Source: Burkholderia sp. Ax-1719 (GTDB lineage: Bacteria > Pseudomonadota > Gammaproteobacteria > Burkholderiales > Burkholderiaceae). From it: a stretch of DNA of 64,000 nt. Below, piece by piece: positions 1 to 8,797 of this stretch (position 1 is its first letter; each line of letters starts with the position of its first letter). The notes under the pieces were generated by a model. The model searched no databases and was not told the DNA's origin. It saw nothing but the letters and a program-made list of their open reading frames with translations. The stretch lies in the NCBI RefSeq assembly GCF_011753055.1, contig NZ_VWWJ01000025.1, forward strand, positions 43,979-107,978, in the 5' to 3' direction. The position numbers were made by a program, and so were the translations under genes.

Positions 1-2
1 CG

Positions 3-200
3 CCTGCGCTTTACACGCGTTTGCATGTGCCGCCGTTCGTGCAGGATTTGCTGCCGCTCGCGCTGCAGTTCACGCTGGCCGTGCTGCTCGCGCATCTGTC
101 GTGGCAACTGCTGGAAAAGCGCGTGCTGGAGTGGAAGGCGCCGCTGGCCACGGCGATTCGCAACCGTCTGCCCGCGCGCACGGCCGCGGGCCAGATCTGA
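3..200 (+). CDS. Acyltransferase family 3 (OafA/YrhL-like), C-terminal fragment
   Basis: This is the last 65 codons of a gene that begins before the window. The frame reads through position 3 without a stop and ends with TGA at 198-200. A hydrophobic helix (FTLAVLLAHLSWQLLEKRVL) followed by a basic tail is typical of the last membrane helix of the multi-pass acyltransferase-3 family, where a helix ending in LLEKP or similar closes the protein. Those integral membrane enzymes transfer acyl groups, often to surface sugars. The substrate cannot be told from this fragment. It converges on the peroxiredoxin gene 18 bp away. The family call is moderately sure because only the tail is present. Confidence 0.6.
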   Translation, partial: PALYTRLHVPPFVQDLLPLALQFTLAVLLAHLSWQLLEKRVLEWKAPLATAIRNRLPARTAAGQI

Positions 201-218
201 GGGCGCGCGCCGTGAGCG

Positions 219-767
219 TCAGAAGGTGGCGCCGCCTATTTCGCGCCCGCCCGGGCAGAGCTCGCCGGTTTGCAGTCCGTCGAGCACGCGCAGCACCTCG
301 GCTGCGCTGCGCCCTACGTTGAGGCTGTTCACGGACACGTGCTGGATGGTGTTGTCCGGATCGACGATAAACGTCGCCCGTAGCGCCACGCCCGCTTCCT
401 TGTCGCGAATGCCGAGCTGATCGATCAATTCGCCTTTCACGTCGCCGAATGAATAGTGATTCAGGCGGTTCAGTTCCGGATTCTCGCGCCGCCAGGCGAG
501 CTTGACGTATTCGTTGTCGCAACTGCCGCCCATCAGCACGGTGTCGCGGTCCTCGAATTCCTTGTGCAACTGCGCGAACGCAACGATCTCGGTGGGGCAG
601 ACGATCGTGAAATCCTTCGGATAGAAGTAGATCACTTTCCACTTGTCCGAGAAGGTCTGCTCGGTGATTTCGAGGAAGGCCGATTCGCCGTTTTCTTCCG
701 GATGATTGAAGCCGGGCTTCGCGGCCGTGACGGTGAAGGCTGCGAGTTTGTCGCCGACGGTTTTCAT
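219..767 (-). CDS. ahpC: AhpC-type 2-Cys peroxiredoxin
   Basis: A 182-residue thiol peroxidase that reduces hydrogen peroxide, organic hydroperoxides and peroxynitrite in the cytoplasm. The peroxidatic cysteine is C57 in FTIVCPTE, and the resolving cysteine is C171 in GELCPGG near the C-terminus, so this is a typical 2-Cys enzyme of usual AhpC length. A further cysteine is at C83. A clear ribosome site (AAGGAG) lies about 7 bases before the ATG. No ahpD or ahpF reductant partner is adjacent, so the electron donor is encoded elsewhere. It lies downstream of the OmpR/EnvZ pair on the same strand, separated by about 100 bases. Confidence 0.93.
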   Translation of the reverse strand: MKTVGDKLAAFTVTAAKPGFNHPEENGESAFLEITEQTFSDKWKVIYFYPKDFTIVCPTEIVAFAQLHKEFEDRDTVLMGGSCDNEYVKLAWRRENPELNRLNHYSFGDVKGELIDQLGIRDKEAGVALRATFIVDPDNTIQHVSVNSLNVGRSAAEVLRVLDGLQTGELCPGGREIGGATF

Positions 768-870
768 GGCGTCGCTCCTTGAGTTCTTTCCTGCGATTGT
801 GGCAGGGGATGGCTGAGCACGCTGCGAGCCTGCACTTGCAGCGTGGTCACTTCAAGGAGGGGTGCGGTTT

Positions 871-2220
871 TTAAGCGCCCTTGGCGAGCGGAAACTCGAT
901 GGTCACTTCGAGGCCGGGGCCAGGCGCGCGGTTGCGCAGGCGCAGCGCGCCGCGATAACGGCCTACCAGACGCTGCACGATGGCCATGCCGAGGCCCGTG
1001 CCGTTCGCCTGGGTACGCGCGCTGTCGACGCGATAGAACGGCCGTGTGACGAGCGAAAGCTGGTCTTCGGGAATGCCGGGGCCTTCGTCGACCACGGACA
1101 ACTCCACGCGCGAATGCGACACGCGCGTTTCCAGCATGATGTGAGGAATGCCGTCCGCTTCGCTCGCGCCGTACTTGCGCGCGTTTTCGATCAGGTTGCC
1201 GACGATGCGGCGCACGTCGGTATCGTCCGCTTCGATCACGGCCGTGGGCGCGAGGCGCGTGATGAGACGCACGCCGTCTTCGCCCGCCATGCGCGCGGCC
1301 ATTTCGCTGGCGATCACGGAGAGATCGACGCGCTCCGGCATGCGTTGCACGGGCCGCGCGTAATCCAGGAAGCGGCCGATGATCATGTCCATCTGCTCGA
1401 TGTCGTCGATCATCGCGTCCTTGGTCGCCTGATCGGACGGACTCATCTCCGTTTCCAGCCGCAGCCGCGCGAGCGGCGTGCGCAGGTCGTGCGAGATGCC
1501 CGCGAGCATCAGCGCGCGGTCGGCCTCTAACTGTTCGAGGTCGCGCACCATCTGGTTGAACGAGCGATTGGTTTCGGCGGCCACGCCCATGCCGCTTTCG
1601 GGCAGTTGCGCGGGCGACTGGCCCGAGCCGACCATGCGCGCCGACATCGCCAGCCGCGCAAACGGCCGGTTCACCAGGCTCGTAATGAACGCCGCGCCGA
1701 ACAGCGAGAGCGCGAGCGCGGACACGCCCCAGCCCACCCACTGCAGGCCGGTGACGTTGTCGAGCTGGTCGCGGTCGAGCGCGACCCAGTAATCGTCGTC
1801 GTCGATCTTGAAGCTGATCCACACGCCCGGAATGTCGTTCACCGACTGGGCGATGATGGTGTCGTCGCCCAGACGCCCGCGAATGTCATGCTCGATCAGA
1901 CGATTGAGCGATTCGTCGGGCTGCAGTTTGTATTTGTCGGTGGTTTCGCGCGGATAGACGCGCACGCCTTCGTTGCTCTCCAGATCCTGCAGCAGCGCGC
2001 GGCGCAGATCGGGATCGGAATAGAGCAGGGCCGTGCGCGTGAGCTTGACCACGGCGACGAGCTGCAAGGCCACGCGCTGCGCGCGCGGCTCGCGCTCGAT
2101 CACACGAAAGCTCTGGAACCATGCCGCGAGGCTGACCGCGATCAGCAACGCGATCAGCAGGAAGGTGCGCCAGAACAGGTCGCCGAACGCAAGCGTCAGG
2201 AGACGCCGGTCAATGCGCAT
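871..2220 (-). CDS. envZ: EnvZ-type sensor histidine kinase
   Basis: A 449-residue inner-membrane histidine kinase. Membrane helices lie at about 18-36 and 160-182 and bracket a periplasmic sensor region. A HAMP linker follows at about 180-235. The phospho-acceptor is H244 in GISHDLRTPL. The ATP-binding domain carries DEGPGIPE (G1) and GTGLGMAIVQR (G2). This is the EnvZ/RisS architecture. It is the second gene of a leftward operon, 72 bases after the OmpR-like regulator, which must be its partner. By analogy it senses osmolarity or envelope conditions; the actual stimulus in this organism is not visible. Confidence 0.9.
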   Translation of the reverse strand: MRIDRRLLTLAFGDLFWRTFLLIALLIAVSLAAWFQSFRVIEREPRAQRVALQLVAVVKLTRTALLYSDPDLRRALLQDLESNEGVRVYPRETTDKYKLQPDESLNRLIEHDIRGRLGDDTIIAQSVNDIPGVWISFKIDDDDYWVALDRDQLDNVTGLQWVGWGVSALALSLFGAAFITSLVNRPFARLAMSARMVGSGQSPAQLPESGMGVAAETNRSFNQMVRDLEQLEADRALMLAGISHDLRTPLARLRLETEMSPSDQATKDAMIDDIEQMDMIIGRFLDYARPVQRMPERVDLSVIASEMAARMAGEDGVRLITRLAPTAVIEADDTDVRRIVGNLIENARKYGASEADGIPHIMLETRVSHSRVELSVVDEGPGIPEDQLSLVTRPFYRVDSARTQANGTGLGMAIVQRLVGRYRGALRLRNRAPGPGLEVTIEFPLAKGA

Positions 2221-2292
2221 GGACCCTTCCCATCAACAAAGCCAGTGCAGGCAAACAGACACCCTCAGACACGATCACAGAGACATCCAGGA

Positions 2293-3027
2293 TCAGGCGG
2301 CGCCGTCGGGGATGAAGACGTAGCCGAGGCCCCAGACCGTCTGGATGAAGCGCGGGCTGCCCGGATCCGGCTCGATCAGCTTGCGCAGACGGGAGATCTG
2401 CACGTCGAGACTGCGGTCGAACACTTCGTATTCGCGGCCGCGTGCCAGTTCCATAAGCTTTTCGCGCGACAGCGGTTGACGCGGATGACGCGCGAACACC
2501 TTGAGCACCGAGAATTCGCCCGTGGTGAGCGGAATTTCCTGGCCGGCCTTGGTGAGCGTGCGGGTGGCGAGGTTCAGCGCGAATTCGCCGAACTCGAATA
2601 CTTCGGTGGTTTCCGACGGCGCGCCCGGCAGCTCGGACGGCGCCTGGCGACGCAGCACGGCGTGAATGCGCGCGACCAGCTCGCGCGGATTGAAGGGCTT
2701 CGGGAGGTAGTCGTCGGCGCCCATTTCGAGGCCCACGATGCGATCCACGTCTTCGCCCTTGGCGGTGAGCATGATGATCGGCGTGCGGTCGTTGCTGCCG
2801 CGCAGGCGGCGGCAGATCGACAGACCGTCTTCGCCCGGCAGCATCAGGTCGAGCACCAGCAGGTCGAAGCGTTCGCGCACCCACAGCTTGTTCATGGCGG
2901 GTGCGTTTTCTGCGACGTAGACGTTAAAGCCCTGCTCGCCGAGGTAGCGGCGCAGCAGGTCGCGCAGTCGCGGGTCGTCGTCGACAACGAGAATTTTGGA
3001 CGGGTTCTTGGTTTCCATGCCTGGCAT
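2293..3027 (-). CDS. ompR: OmpR-family response regulator
   Basis: A 244-residue transcription factor with an N-terminal receiver and a C-terminal winged-helix DNA-binding domain. The acidic cluster VVDDD, the phospho-acceptor aspartate in LLVLDLMLPGEDG (D60 from this start) and the receiver lysine in PKPFNPREL are all present. The sequence is close to E. coli OmpR throughout, including the QTVWGLGYVFIPDG tail. Bordetella RisA is the nearest named relative in this class. The start could equally be the ATG at 3018 (METK); neither has a good ribosome site. Its kinase lies directly downstream. Confidence 0.93.
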   Translation of the reverse strand: MPGMETKNPSKILVVDDDPRLRDLLRRYLGEQGFNVYVAENAPAMNKLWVRERFDLLVLDLMLPGEDGLSICRRLRGSNDRTPIIMLTAKGEDVDRIVGLEMGADDYLPKPFNPRELVARIHAVLRRQAPSELPGAPSETTEVFEFGEFALNLATRTLTKAGQEIPLTTGEFSVLKVFARHPRQPLSREKLMELARGREYEVFDRSLDVQISRLRKLIEPDPGSPRFIQTVWGLGYVFIPDGAA

Positions 3028-3256
3028 CTTAGCGCGATTGAGTTACGGTGCGAGATTGCACCGATTAACAGGTTACAGTCAGTTACAAAATTTACCCGGC
3101 CTGTGCCACGGCATCAAGCACTGACAGATAGACTTCTTTACGTTTAGCGGCCATTCGGTGGATACTTCATTCGATTTTCGAACCAGTGCCCGTGTCAGAG
3201 CCGGGTCCACATGTATTCGAGGTAGCCGTTTGCCGCGTCAAGAAGGGAACAAAACG

Positions 3257-3580
3257 ATGGGAGGGGTCGGCCCGACAATGCGCCACACCGTGATCGCACT
3301 GGCGTTGGCCAGCGGCGTCGTGGCGGCATTGGAGACGGCGCCTGTCCATGCCCAGACCTTCGCCGACGGCCCTCACGCGGGCAGCCGCTATGCGGGCAGG
3401 CCGCCGATCCGGCGCATTCGCAATGACCAGCCTCCGCGTCCTGCTTCTGACCTCAATCAACGTCCCGCCGTTCCCCCCGATCTCGACGAACGTCGCCGCG
3501 ACGGTCACATGACGCCCGAAGAGCGGCGTCTGCTGCGCCAGCACATCGAAGACGCCGTGCGCGAACTCTACAAGCGCTGA
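3257..3580 (+). CDS. Small exported protein of unknown function
   Basis: A protein of 107 residues from the ATG at 3257, which follows a good ribosome site (AGAAGGG, 3241-3247). A second ATG at 3278 is possible. The N-terminus is a signal peptide with cleavage likely after the alanine-rich VHAQ. The mature part is proline- and arginine-rich, and ends in a short helical segment (MTPEERRLLRQHIEDAVREL). Small secreted proteins with a similar ER-rich C-terminal helix are common in Burkholderia, but I know of no function. It is transcribed away from ompR, so the roughly 230 bases between the two genes hold both promoters. Confidence 0.65.
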   Translation: MGGVGPTMRHTVIALALASGVVAALETAPVHAQTFADGPHAGSRYAGRPPIRRIRNDQPPRPASDLNQRPAVPPDLDERRRDGHMTPEERRLLRQHIEDAVRELYKR

Positions 3581-3846
3581 TGCTTTCCGCTGATCGTTGC
3601 GGCTGCAATGCTTCCGCTTGAATGTGACGTTCGATGCGCCGTGCTTCAAGACGTACTTTGCGCTGAGCTTCATTTCCCCGCCTTTCCCTAACTTTCCTGC
3701 CTGAATTCTTTTCCGGTTATTTCGCGTCGGCCTTGCCAGAGCGGCCTTCCAGCTAACGCCCGGCGACACGGAAAAATTCCGTTGCAATTGCGCGGTCAAC
3801 AACCGCGCCGATCCGGCCGTTAAGCCGCTACATTCATCCTCACCGG

Positions 3847-5514
3847 ATGCGCGATCGGCCCATGCGCTCCCTCGATCCCATGTCTGCCATGAAACGGTTG
3901 ATGCGATTCATGCCTGTCTCGTCGGAGCGCCTGGCGGCGCTCGGTGCGGCTTCGTCGGCGCTGGTGTCGTTGCGCGCGTTCGCGCAGTCCGCAGCGCCTG
4001 CTTCAGTCCCCACCCACCACACGCACCATCATCGGCCAGCCAGCGAGCCAGTCGCCGCGGATCAAGCCGATACCGATCTGCTCGACGCCGACGACGCCAC
4101 GCATCTGCTGATCCGCACCGGCTTCGCACCGACGAACGCCGATATTGCGCCATACGTTGGCCTGACGCGCGCGGCTGCCGTCGCGCATGTGCTCGCGACG
4201 GCGCGCACCGATGCCGTCACGCCGCTGCCCGCGTGGACCAGCGAAACGCTTTTGACTCGCGCGCAGCGCAACGCGCTCACGCAGGATCAACGCCGCGACG
4301 AACAGCGCAAGCGCAGTCAGGATTACGACGACCTGCGCGCCTGGTGGATGCGCGAAATCCTCACGACGCCTTCGCCGCTCACCGAGCGCATGACGCTCTT
4401 TTGGCACAACCACTTCACTTCAGGCCAGGACAAGGTCGGCGAGCCGCAATTGATGGCCCAGCAAAATGCGCTCCTGAGGCGTCACGCGCTCGGCAGTTTC
4501 TCGGCGATGTTGCACGATGTGGCGAAAGATCCGGCGATGCTGCTGTATCTCGACGGCGCGAGCAACCGCAAAGGCAAGCCGAACGAAAATTTCGCGCGCG
4601 AAGTGATGGAGCTTTTTACGCTCGGGGAAGGGCAATACACGCAACGCGATGTCTCCGAAGCGGCGCGCGCCTACACCGGCTGGGGCGTCGATCCCGATAC
4701 TTCGCGCTTCGACTGGCGTCCCCAGCAACACGACGACGGCATCAAGACCGTGCTGGGCCACGCGGGCACGTTCGACGGCGACGCGGTGCTCGATATTCTG
4801 CTGGGCGAGACGCAGACGGCGCATTTCGTATCGGCGAAACTCTGGCGCGAGTTCGTTTCGGATACGCCGGACGCGGCGCAGCTCGATATCGTCGCTGACC
4901 GATTCCGATCGAGCGGCTACGACATCAAGGCGGCGCTAGGCGCGCTGCTCACCGCACCCGCGTTCTGGGACGAGCGAAATCGCGGCGTGCTGGTGAGCTC
5001 GCCAGTGGAGTTCATCGCGGGCACGGTGCGGCGTTTCGACGTGACTTATGCGAATACGGCGCAGTTTGCGCGCACTTCGGCGTCGCTCGGCGAGAATCTG
5101 TTTTATCCGCCCAACGTGAAGGGCTGGCCTGGCGGCGCGACGTGGATCAACAGTTCGACGCTGCTCGCACGCAAGCAGTTCGTCGAGCAGCTGTTTCGCT
5201 CGACCGGGCCGCAGCGCGCGGCGGGGCCGACGCATCCGGGCAGCAGCGCGATGACGAAGACCGCTGCGGGCATGCCGGCAAGCGGTCCAGCAAAAGCGCC
5301 GGCCAAGCCGATGCCCGCCGGCATGCATTTCGATCTCGACGGCTGGCTCGGGCGCTATGGCCTGACGGCGGGCGCGGTGCCGGGGCTTTCGGCGCAGTTG
5401 CAGATGCAGCACGCGGTCTTGCCGCTTGCGCCTGTCGATGCGATCGCGGCAGGCAGTAGCGCCGAGTCGTATCTCCAGGCACTCCTGATGGATCCGGTGT
5501 ATCAGCTGAAATGA
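3847..5514 (+). CDS. DUF1800 family protein
   Basis: A 555-residue member of the DUF1800 family. Recognisable blocks are the HLLIRTGF start of the domain, the WWMREILTTPSPLTERMTLF block, FWHNHFTS, and the conserved NENFAREVMELFTLGEGQYT segment, then YTGWG and a C-terminal PPNVKGWPGG. A basic, alanine-rich N-terminus suggests export, although the signal is not textbook. A proline- and alanine-rich linker lies near residues 455-490. The DUF1501 gene follows 66 bases later; these two families are commonly paired in bacteria. The biochemical function is not established. Several start codons are possible in the first 22 residues. Confidence 0.85.
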   Translation: MRDRPMRSLDPMSAMKRLMRFMPVSSERLAALGAASSALVSLRAFAQSAAPASVPTHHTHHHRPASEPVAADQADTDLLDADDATHLLIRTGFAPTNADIAPYVGLTRAAAVAHVLATARTDAVTPLPAWTSETLLTRAQRNALTQDQRRDEQRKRSQDYDDLRAWWMREILTTPSPLTERMTLFWHNHFTSGQDKVGEPQLMAQQNALLRRHALGSFSAMLHDVAKDPAMLLYLDGASNRKGKPNENFAREVMELFTLGEGQYTQRDVSEAARAYTGWGVDPDTSRFDWRPQQHDDGIKTVLGHAGTFDGDAVLDILLGETQTAHFVSAKLWREFVSDTPDAAQLDIVADRFRSSGYDIKAALGALLTAPAFWDERNRGVLVSSPVEFIAGTVRRFDVTYANTAQFARTSASLGENLFYPPNVKGWPGGATWINSSTLLARKQFVEQLFRSTGPQRAAGPTHPGSSAMTKTAAGMPASGPAKAPAKPMPAGMHFDLDGWLGRYGLTAGAVPGLSAQLQMQHAVLPLAPVDAIAAGSSAESYLQALLMDPVYQLK

Positions 5515-5580
5515 GCAGAGCGCGATGATGAACCCAAGAAACGAGCGGCCGCGCGCCGCCAGGACTGAACGAGGCATGGC

Positions 5581-6804
5581 ATGAAGCGACGCGACTTCCT
5601 GGCCGCTGCGGCGGCGATGACGGCGGCGGGCGCGAGCTGGCTGCCCGAACCGGCCTGGGCGCAAACCGGCGTTCCCGCGCAGCCGCGCGCAAGCGGCTAC
5701 GAGAATCTGCTGATCCTCGTCGAACTCAAAGGCGGCAACGACGGGCTGAACACGGTCGTGCCTTACGCGGACCCGCTTTACGCGAGCTATCGGCCGACCA
5801 TCGGCGTGCATCGCGGCGACGCCATCCAGCTCGACGAACGCACGGCGCTGCATCCCGCGCTCGCGCCGCTGTTGCCGATGTGGCGCGCACACGAACTGGC
5901 GATCGTGCAGGGCGTGAGTTATGCGCAGCCTAACCTGTCGCATTTCCGCTCGATCGAGATCTGGGACACGGCTTCGCGCTCCGATCAGTATCTGCGGGAA
6001 GGCTGGCTTACGCGCGCGTTCGCCAACGCACCGGTGCCGAAGGGTTTCGCCGCCGATGGCCTCGTGCTGGGCAGCGCGGAAATGGGTCCGCTCGCGAACG
6101 GTGCGCGCGCCATCGCGCTCGTCAATCCGGCGCAGTTCGCGCGCGCCTCGCGGCTCGTCACGCCGGTCGCGCTCAAGGAGCGCAATCCGGCGCTCGCGCA
6201 TATTCTCGATGTCGAAAACGACATCGTGCATGCCGCGGATCAGCTACGTCCGCGTCCGGGCGAATATGCGCTGAAGACGGCGTTTCCTGGCGGCGCGTTT
6301 GGCGCATCGATCAAGACCGCGATGCAGGCGCTGGCGTCGGGCGACACCGTGCAGGGTGCGCCGGTGGCCGGGCAGGGCGTGGCCGTGATCCGGCTCACGC
6401 TCAACGGTTTCGATACGCACCAGAACCAGCCCGAACGTCACGCGGATCTCTTGCGCCAGTTCGCGGCAGGCATGGTGGCGATGCGCGCGTCGCTCGTTGA
6501 AATGGGGCGCTGGGATCGCACGATGATCGTCACGTACGCGGAGTTCGGTCGGCGCGTGCGCGAGAACCAGAGTCGCGGCACCGATCACGGCACCTCATCC
6601 GCGCATTTCGTCGCGGGCGGCCGTGTGGCGGGTGGGCTCTACGGCGACGCGCCGCAACTCGCGCGTCTGGACGGTAACGGCAATCTGCCGGTGGCCGTCG
6701 ACTTCCGGCAGATCTATGCGACGGTGCTGGAAAACTGGTGGGGACTCGACGCGCAATCGGTGCTGCAACAGCGCTTCGAGTCGTTACCTTTGCTGCGGGC
6801 CTAG
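5581..6804 (+). CDS. DUF1501 family protein with Tat signal
   Basis: A 407-residue protein of the DUF1501 family, which shares the alkaline phosphatase/sulfatase fold. It begins with a twin-arginine signal (KRRDFL, then an alanine-rich core and a cleavage site after PAWAQ), so it is probably exported folded. Conserved segments include LLILVELKGGNDGLNTV, QPNLSHFRSIEIWDTA, FDTHQNQPERH, YAEFGRRVREN and the metal-ligand-like GTDHGTSS. It is the second gene of the DUF1800/DUF1501 pair and is presumably co-transcribed with it. The Tat route is consistent with a bound metal cofactor, which is inference. Substrate unknown. Confidence 0.87.
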   Translation: MKRRDFLAAAAAMTAAGASWLPEPAWAQTGVPAQPRASGYENLLILVELKGGNDGLNTVVPYADPLYASYRPTIGVHRGDAIQLDERTALHPALAPLLPMWRAHELAIVQGVSYAQPNLSHFRSIEIWDTASRSDQYLREGWLTRAFANAPVPKGFAADGLVLGSAEMGPLANGARAIALVNPAQFARASRLVTPVALKERNPALAHILDVENDIVHAADQLRPRPGEYALKTAFPGGAFGASIKTAMQALASGDTVQGAPVAGQGVAVIRLTLNGFDTHQNQPERHADLLRQFAAGMVAMRASLVEMGRWDRTMIVTYAEFGRRVRENQSRGTDHGTSSAHFVAGGRVAGGLYGDAPQLARLDGNGNLPVAVDFRQIYATVLENWWGLDAQSVLQQRFESLPLLRA

Positions 6805-6809
6805 CGCGT

Positions 6810-7718
6810 TCAGGCGCGCCGTGCCGCGCGCCACGCGATCCAGAGCTTGCGGATCGGCGTGAGCGCGATCTGCTGATGCAACACCTGGAATTGCTCGCGC
6901 TCCACTTCGTCGAGCAGGGCGAGTTCGAGTGCCGCGAGTGCGCGCAGCGTGCGTTGACGGCGGCGTTCGCTCGCGGGAATAGCCGCAAGCGCTGCGTGCA
7001 CCGCCTCGCGCGCGCGGCCGATCTGGAACTGCATGAGTTCCGTAAATTCCGCGCTGTAGCGACGGTTGATCAGATCAGCGGCGGTGACGTTGTAGCGCTG
7101 CAATTCGTCGATCGGAATATAGATGCGGCCGTGGCGCGCGTCATTGCCGATCTCGGGTACGAATTGCGCGAGCATCAGCGCGTTGCCCAGCGGCGTTGCC
7201 CACTGCGCGACGGCGGCGCGTTCGTCATCCGTGCGCGCGCCAACCTGCGCGATCAGTGTGGCGAACGTGCCGCCCACGCCATCCATGTAGCGGCGCAGAT
7301 TCGGCAGATCGAGATAGCGGGCCTGTTCGAAATCCATTTCGAATCCGGCCAGCAACTGCTGCAGCAGCGGATACAGACTGGCGACGTCGCCGGCGTGCTG
7401 GGCGATGGCCTTCGTGACCGGGTGCGCGGGGTTGCCCGCCGCAAGCGAGGCCAGTTCCTTCTGCCACCACGCGAGCTTGGTGCGCCCGACGGTCGGGTCG
7501 CTGGTTTCCTTGGCGGTCTCTTCGAGTTCGCGGCGCAGCGCGAAGAGGGCGGCGAGCAGCGGCTGCTGCGCGGCGCTCGCTTGGCGCAGCGCGTAGTAGG
7601 TGCTCGATCCGGGGGGCGCCGCCTTTTGCAGGCAGTATTCGTCGAAATTCACGGGATTCTGGGGCGTGGGGAAGCGCGGCGATTCTAGCACCGGCGCGGC
7701 TTTGAGGCGTCCGGGCAT
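6810..7718 (-). CDS. Squalene/phytoene synthase-fold protein, degenerate active site
   Basis: A 302-residue all-helical protein of the squalene/phytoene synthase superfamily. The open frame runs upstream to 7958 but would then cross the tRNA-Leu gene, so I take the ATG at 7718, which has a weak AAGG about 9 bases before it. Family landmarks remain: YYALRQA, the helix with TKLAWWQKEL, and GRIYIPIDEL. The first aspartate-rich motif (normally DDxxD) is replaced by ELEETAKETSD, and the second is reduced to EIGND. It therefore resembles the NDUFAF6-like branch, whose mitochondrial member is an assembly factor, more than a working synthase. It converges on the DUF1501 gene. Confidence 0.72.
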   Translation of the reverse strand: MPGRLKAAPVLESPRFPTPQNPVNFDEYCLQKAAPPGSSTYYALRQASAAQQPLLAALFALRRELEETAKETSDPTVGRTKLAWWQKELASLAAGNPAHPVTKAIAQHAGDVASLYPLLQQLLAGFEMDFEQARYLDLPNLRRYMDGVGGTFATLIAQVGARTDDERAAVAQWATPLGNALMLAQFVPEIGNDARHGRIYIPIDELQRYNVTAADLINRRYSAEFTELMQFQIGRAREAVHAALAAIPASERRRQRTLRALAALELALLDEVEREQFQVLHQQIALTPIRKLWIAWRAARRA

Positions 7719-7905
7719 CGCGCTGCCTTGCGAGATGCAGACAAGCGTGAGGCAATCGGTTAGAATCTCGCGCTTGCGCTTTGAGGGCGGCCTTTCGATT
7801 GCGGATTGCTTCGCAAAAACAGGCTGCACAGTGGGGCGCGGAAGGTCTGTATCGCACGCGACTCGCTTCACCGGTTCGCAGCGCTGTTGCCGGCCAGAAA
7901 GATTC

Positions 7906-7992
7906 GCGTGAGTGGCGAAATTGGTAGACGCACCAGGTTTAGGTCCTGACGCCCGCAAGGGTGTGCCGGTTCGAGTCCGGCCTCACGCACCA
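7906..7992 (+). tRNA. tRNA-Leu (anticodon TAG)
   Basis: An 87-base tRNA with encoded CCA. The acceptor arms GCGTGAG and CTCACGC pair exactly. The anticodon loop TTTAGGT gives anticodon TAG, which reads CTN leucine codons. The long variable arm (GACGCCCGCAAGGGTGT) marks a class II tRNA, and the T-arm GCCGGTTCGAGTCCGGC is intact. A strong terminator follows at once. Confidence 0.98.
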
Positions 7993-8005
7993 GGCTAGTA
8001 AAGAC

Positions 8006-8044
8006 AAAGGCCACGTACTTAACGGTACGTGGCCTTTTTGTTTT
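8006..8044 (+). terminator. Rho-independent terminator after tRNA-Leu
   Basis: A perfect 13-bp stem (8006-8018 with 8025-8037, loop TTAACG) is followed by a T-rich run. The A-run at the start of the stem means it may also serve the leftward marR gene, which ends at 8132. Confidence 0.9.
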
Positions 8045-8131
8045 GCATCCGGCGATTGGCGCGCGCAATGGCGCGGCGCGCAATAAACCGCTGACGTTAC
8101 CCCATCAGTTTCGCTTATCGCATGCGTTCAG

Positions 8132-8578
8132 TCAGAGTTCGTCCTGCGTCGCGGCGATGACCTTCTCCAGCGCACGGTTGAGCAGCTCGCGCTCCTTGTC
8201 GTCGAGGGCGGCGAACAGGTCCTCATTCCACTTGCGCGCGATGGGCATGACCTTGCGATAGAGGGCCCGTCCATCGGTCGTGAGCGAAACGAGCACGAGG
8301 CGTCCGTCTTCCTCGCTCGCATTGCGCTCCATCAGACCTCGCTTCATGAGCGCTTCGGCGGCGCGGCTGGCCTGGCTCTTGTCGAGATTGGCGTGGCGCG
8401 CCAGTTCCATCACCGAAAACGGACCGAACGCGCCGACGGCGGCGATGAGGCGCGCTTCGGGCAGCGTGATGCCCAGCTTCGCCTGGTAGCGCTCGCTTGC
8501 ACCGCGTTCGGAGAGCTTGTTCAGGACATGGAGCCGATAGGTCAGAAATTGTTCGAGTCCGGCTTTGCTTTCCTTCAT
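8132..8578 (-). CDS. MarR family transcriptional regulator
   Basis: A 148-residue winged-helix regulator of the MarR family. The DNA-binding core is visible as FSVMELARHANLDKSQASRA followed by the wing segment SEEDGRLVLVSLT. Flanking helices form the dimer interface. The ATG at 8578 (MKESK) is chosen because the longer frame to 8668 adds a non-conserved, shadow-like segment. MarR proteins usually repress a neighbouring gene or their own and release DNA when a small phenolic or other ligand binds. No obvious target is adjacent; the glycerate kinase gene upstream is on the same strand, 220 bases away. Ligand unknown. Confidence 0.87.
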   Translation of the reverse strand: MKESKAGLEQFLTYRLHVLNKLSERGASERYQAKLGITLPEARLIAAVGAFGPFSVMELARHANLDKSQASRAAEALMKRGLMERNASEEDGRLVLVSLTTDGRALYRKVMPIARKWNEDLFAALDDKERELLNRALEKVIAATQDEL

Positions 8579-8797
8579 GGTCGTCCTGGTCTGGTCGCGT
8601 AAGGTATGCGCGATGGTGTCGCGCGTAACGTGATTGTTGCCGCAACCAGCGCGCGGGTCAACGCGCATGAACCCTCAAAACGCATGCTTGCGCGCGCTGC
8701 GAGAGAGCGTACGAATCTATTAATCGCTTACTGCGGAAATCGTTGCGCGCGCACCCGAAAAAGTCTGACGATTCGGGGCGGCGCACCGTGAGACGTT

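Noticed and set aside
7719..7958. N-terminal extension of the squalene-synthase-fold gene
   Set aside because: It would overlap the tRNA-Leu gene and shows no conserved residues.
7906..8044. tRNA-Leu 3' end as a phage or island attachment site
   Set aside because: No integrase gene follows and no repeat of the tRNA 3' end was noticed downstream; the next genes are ordinary chromosomal ones.
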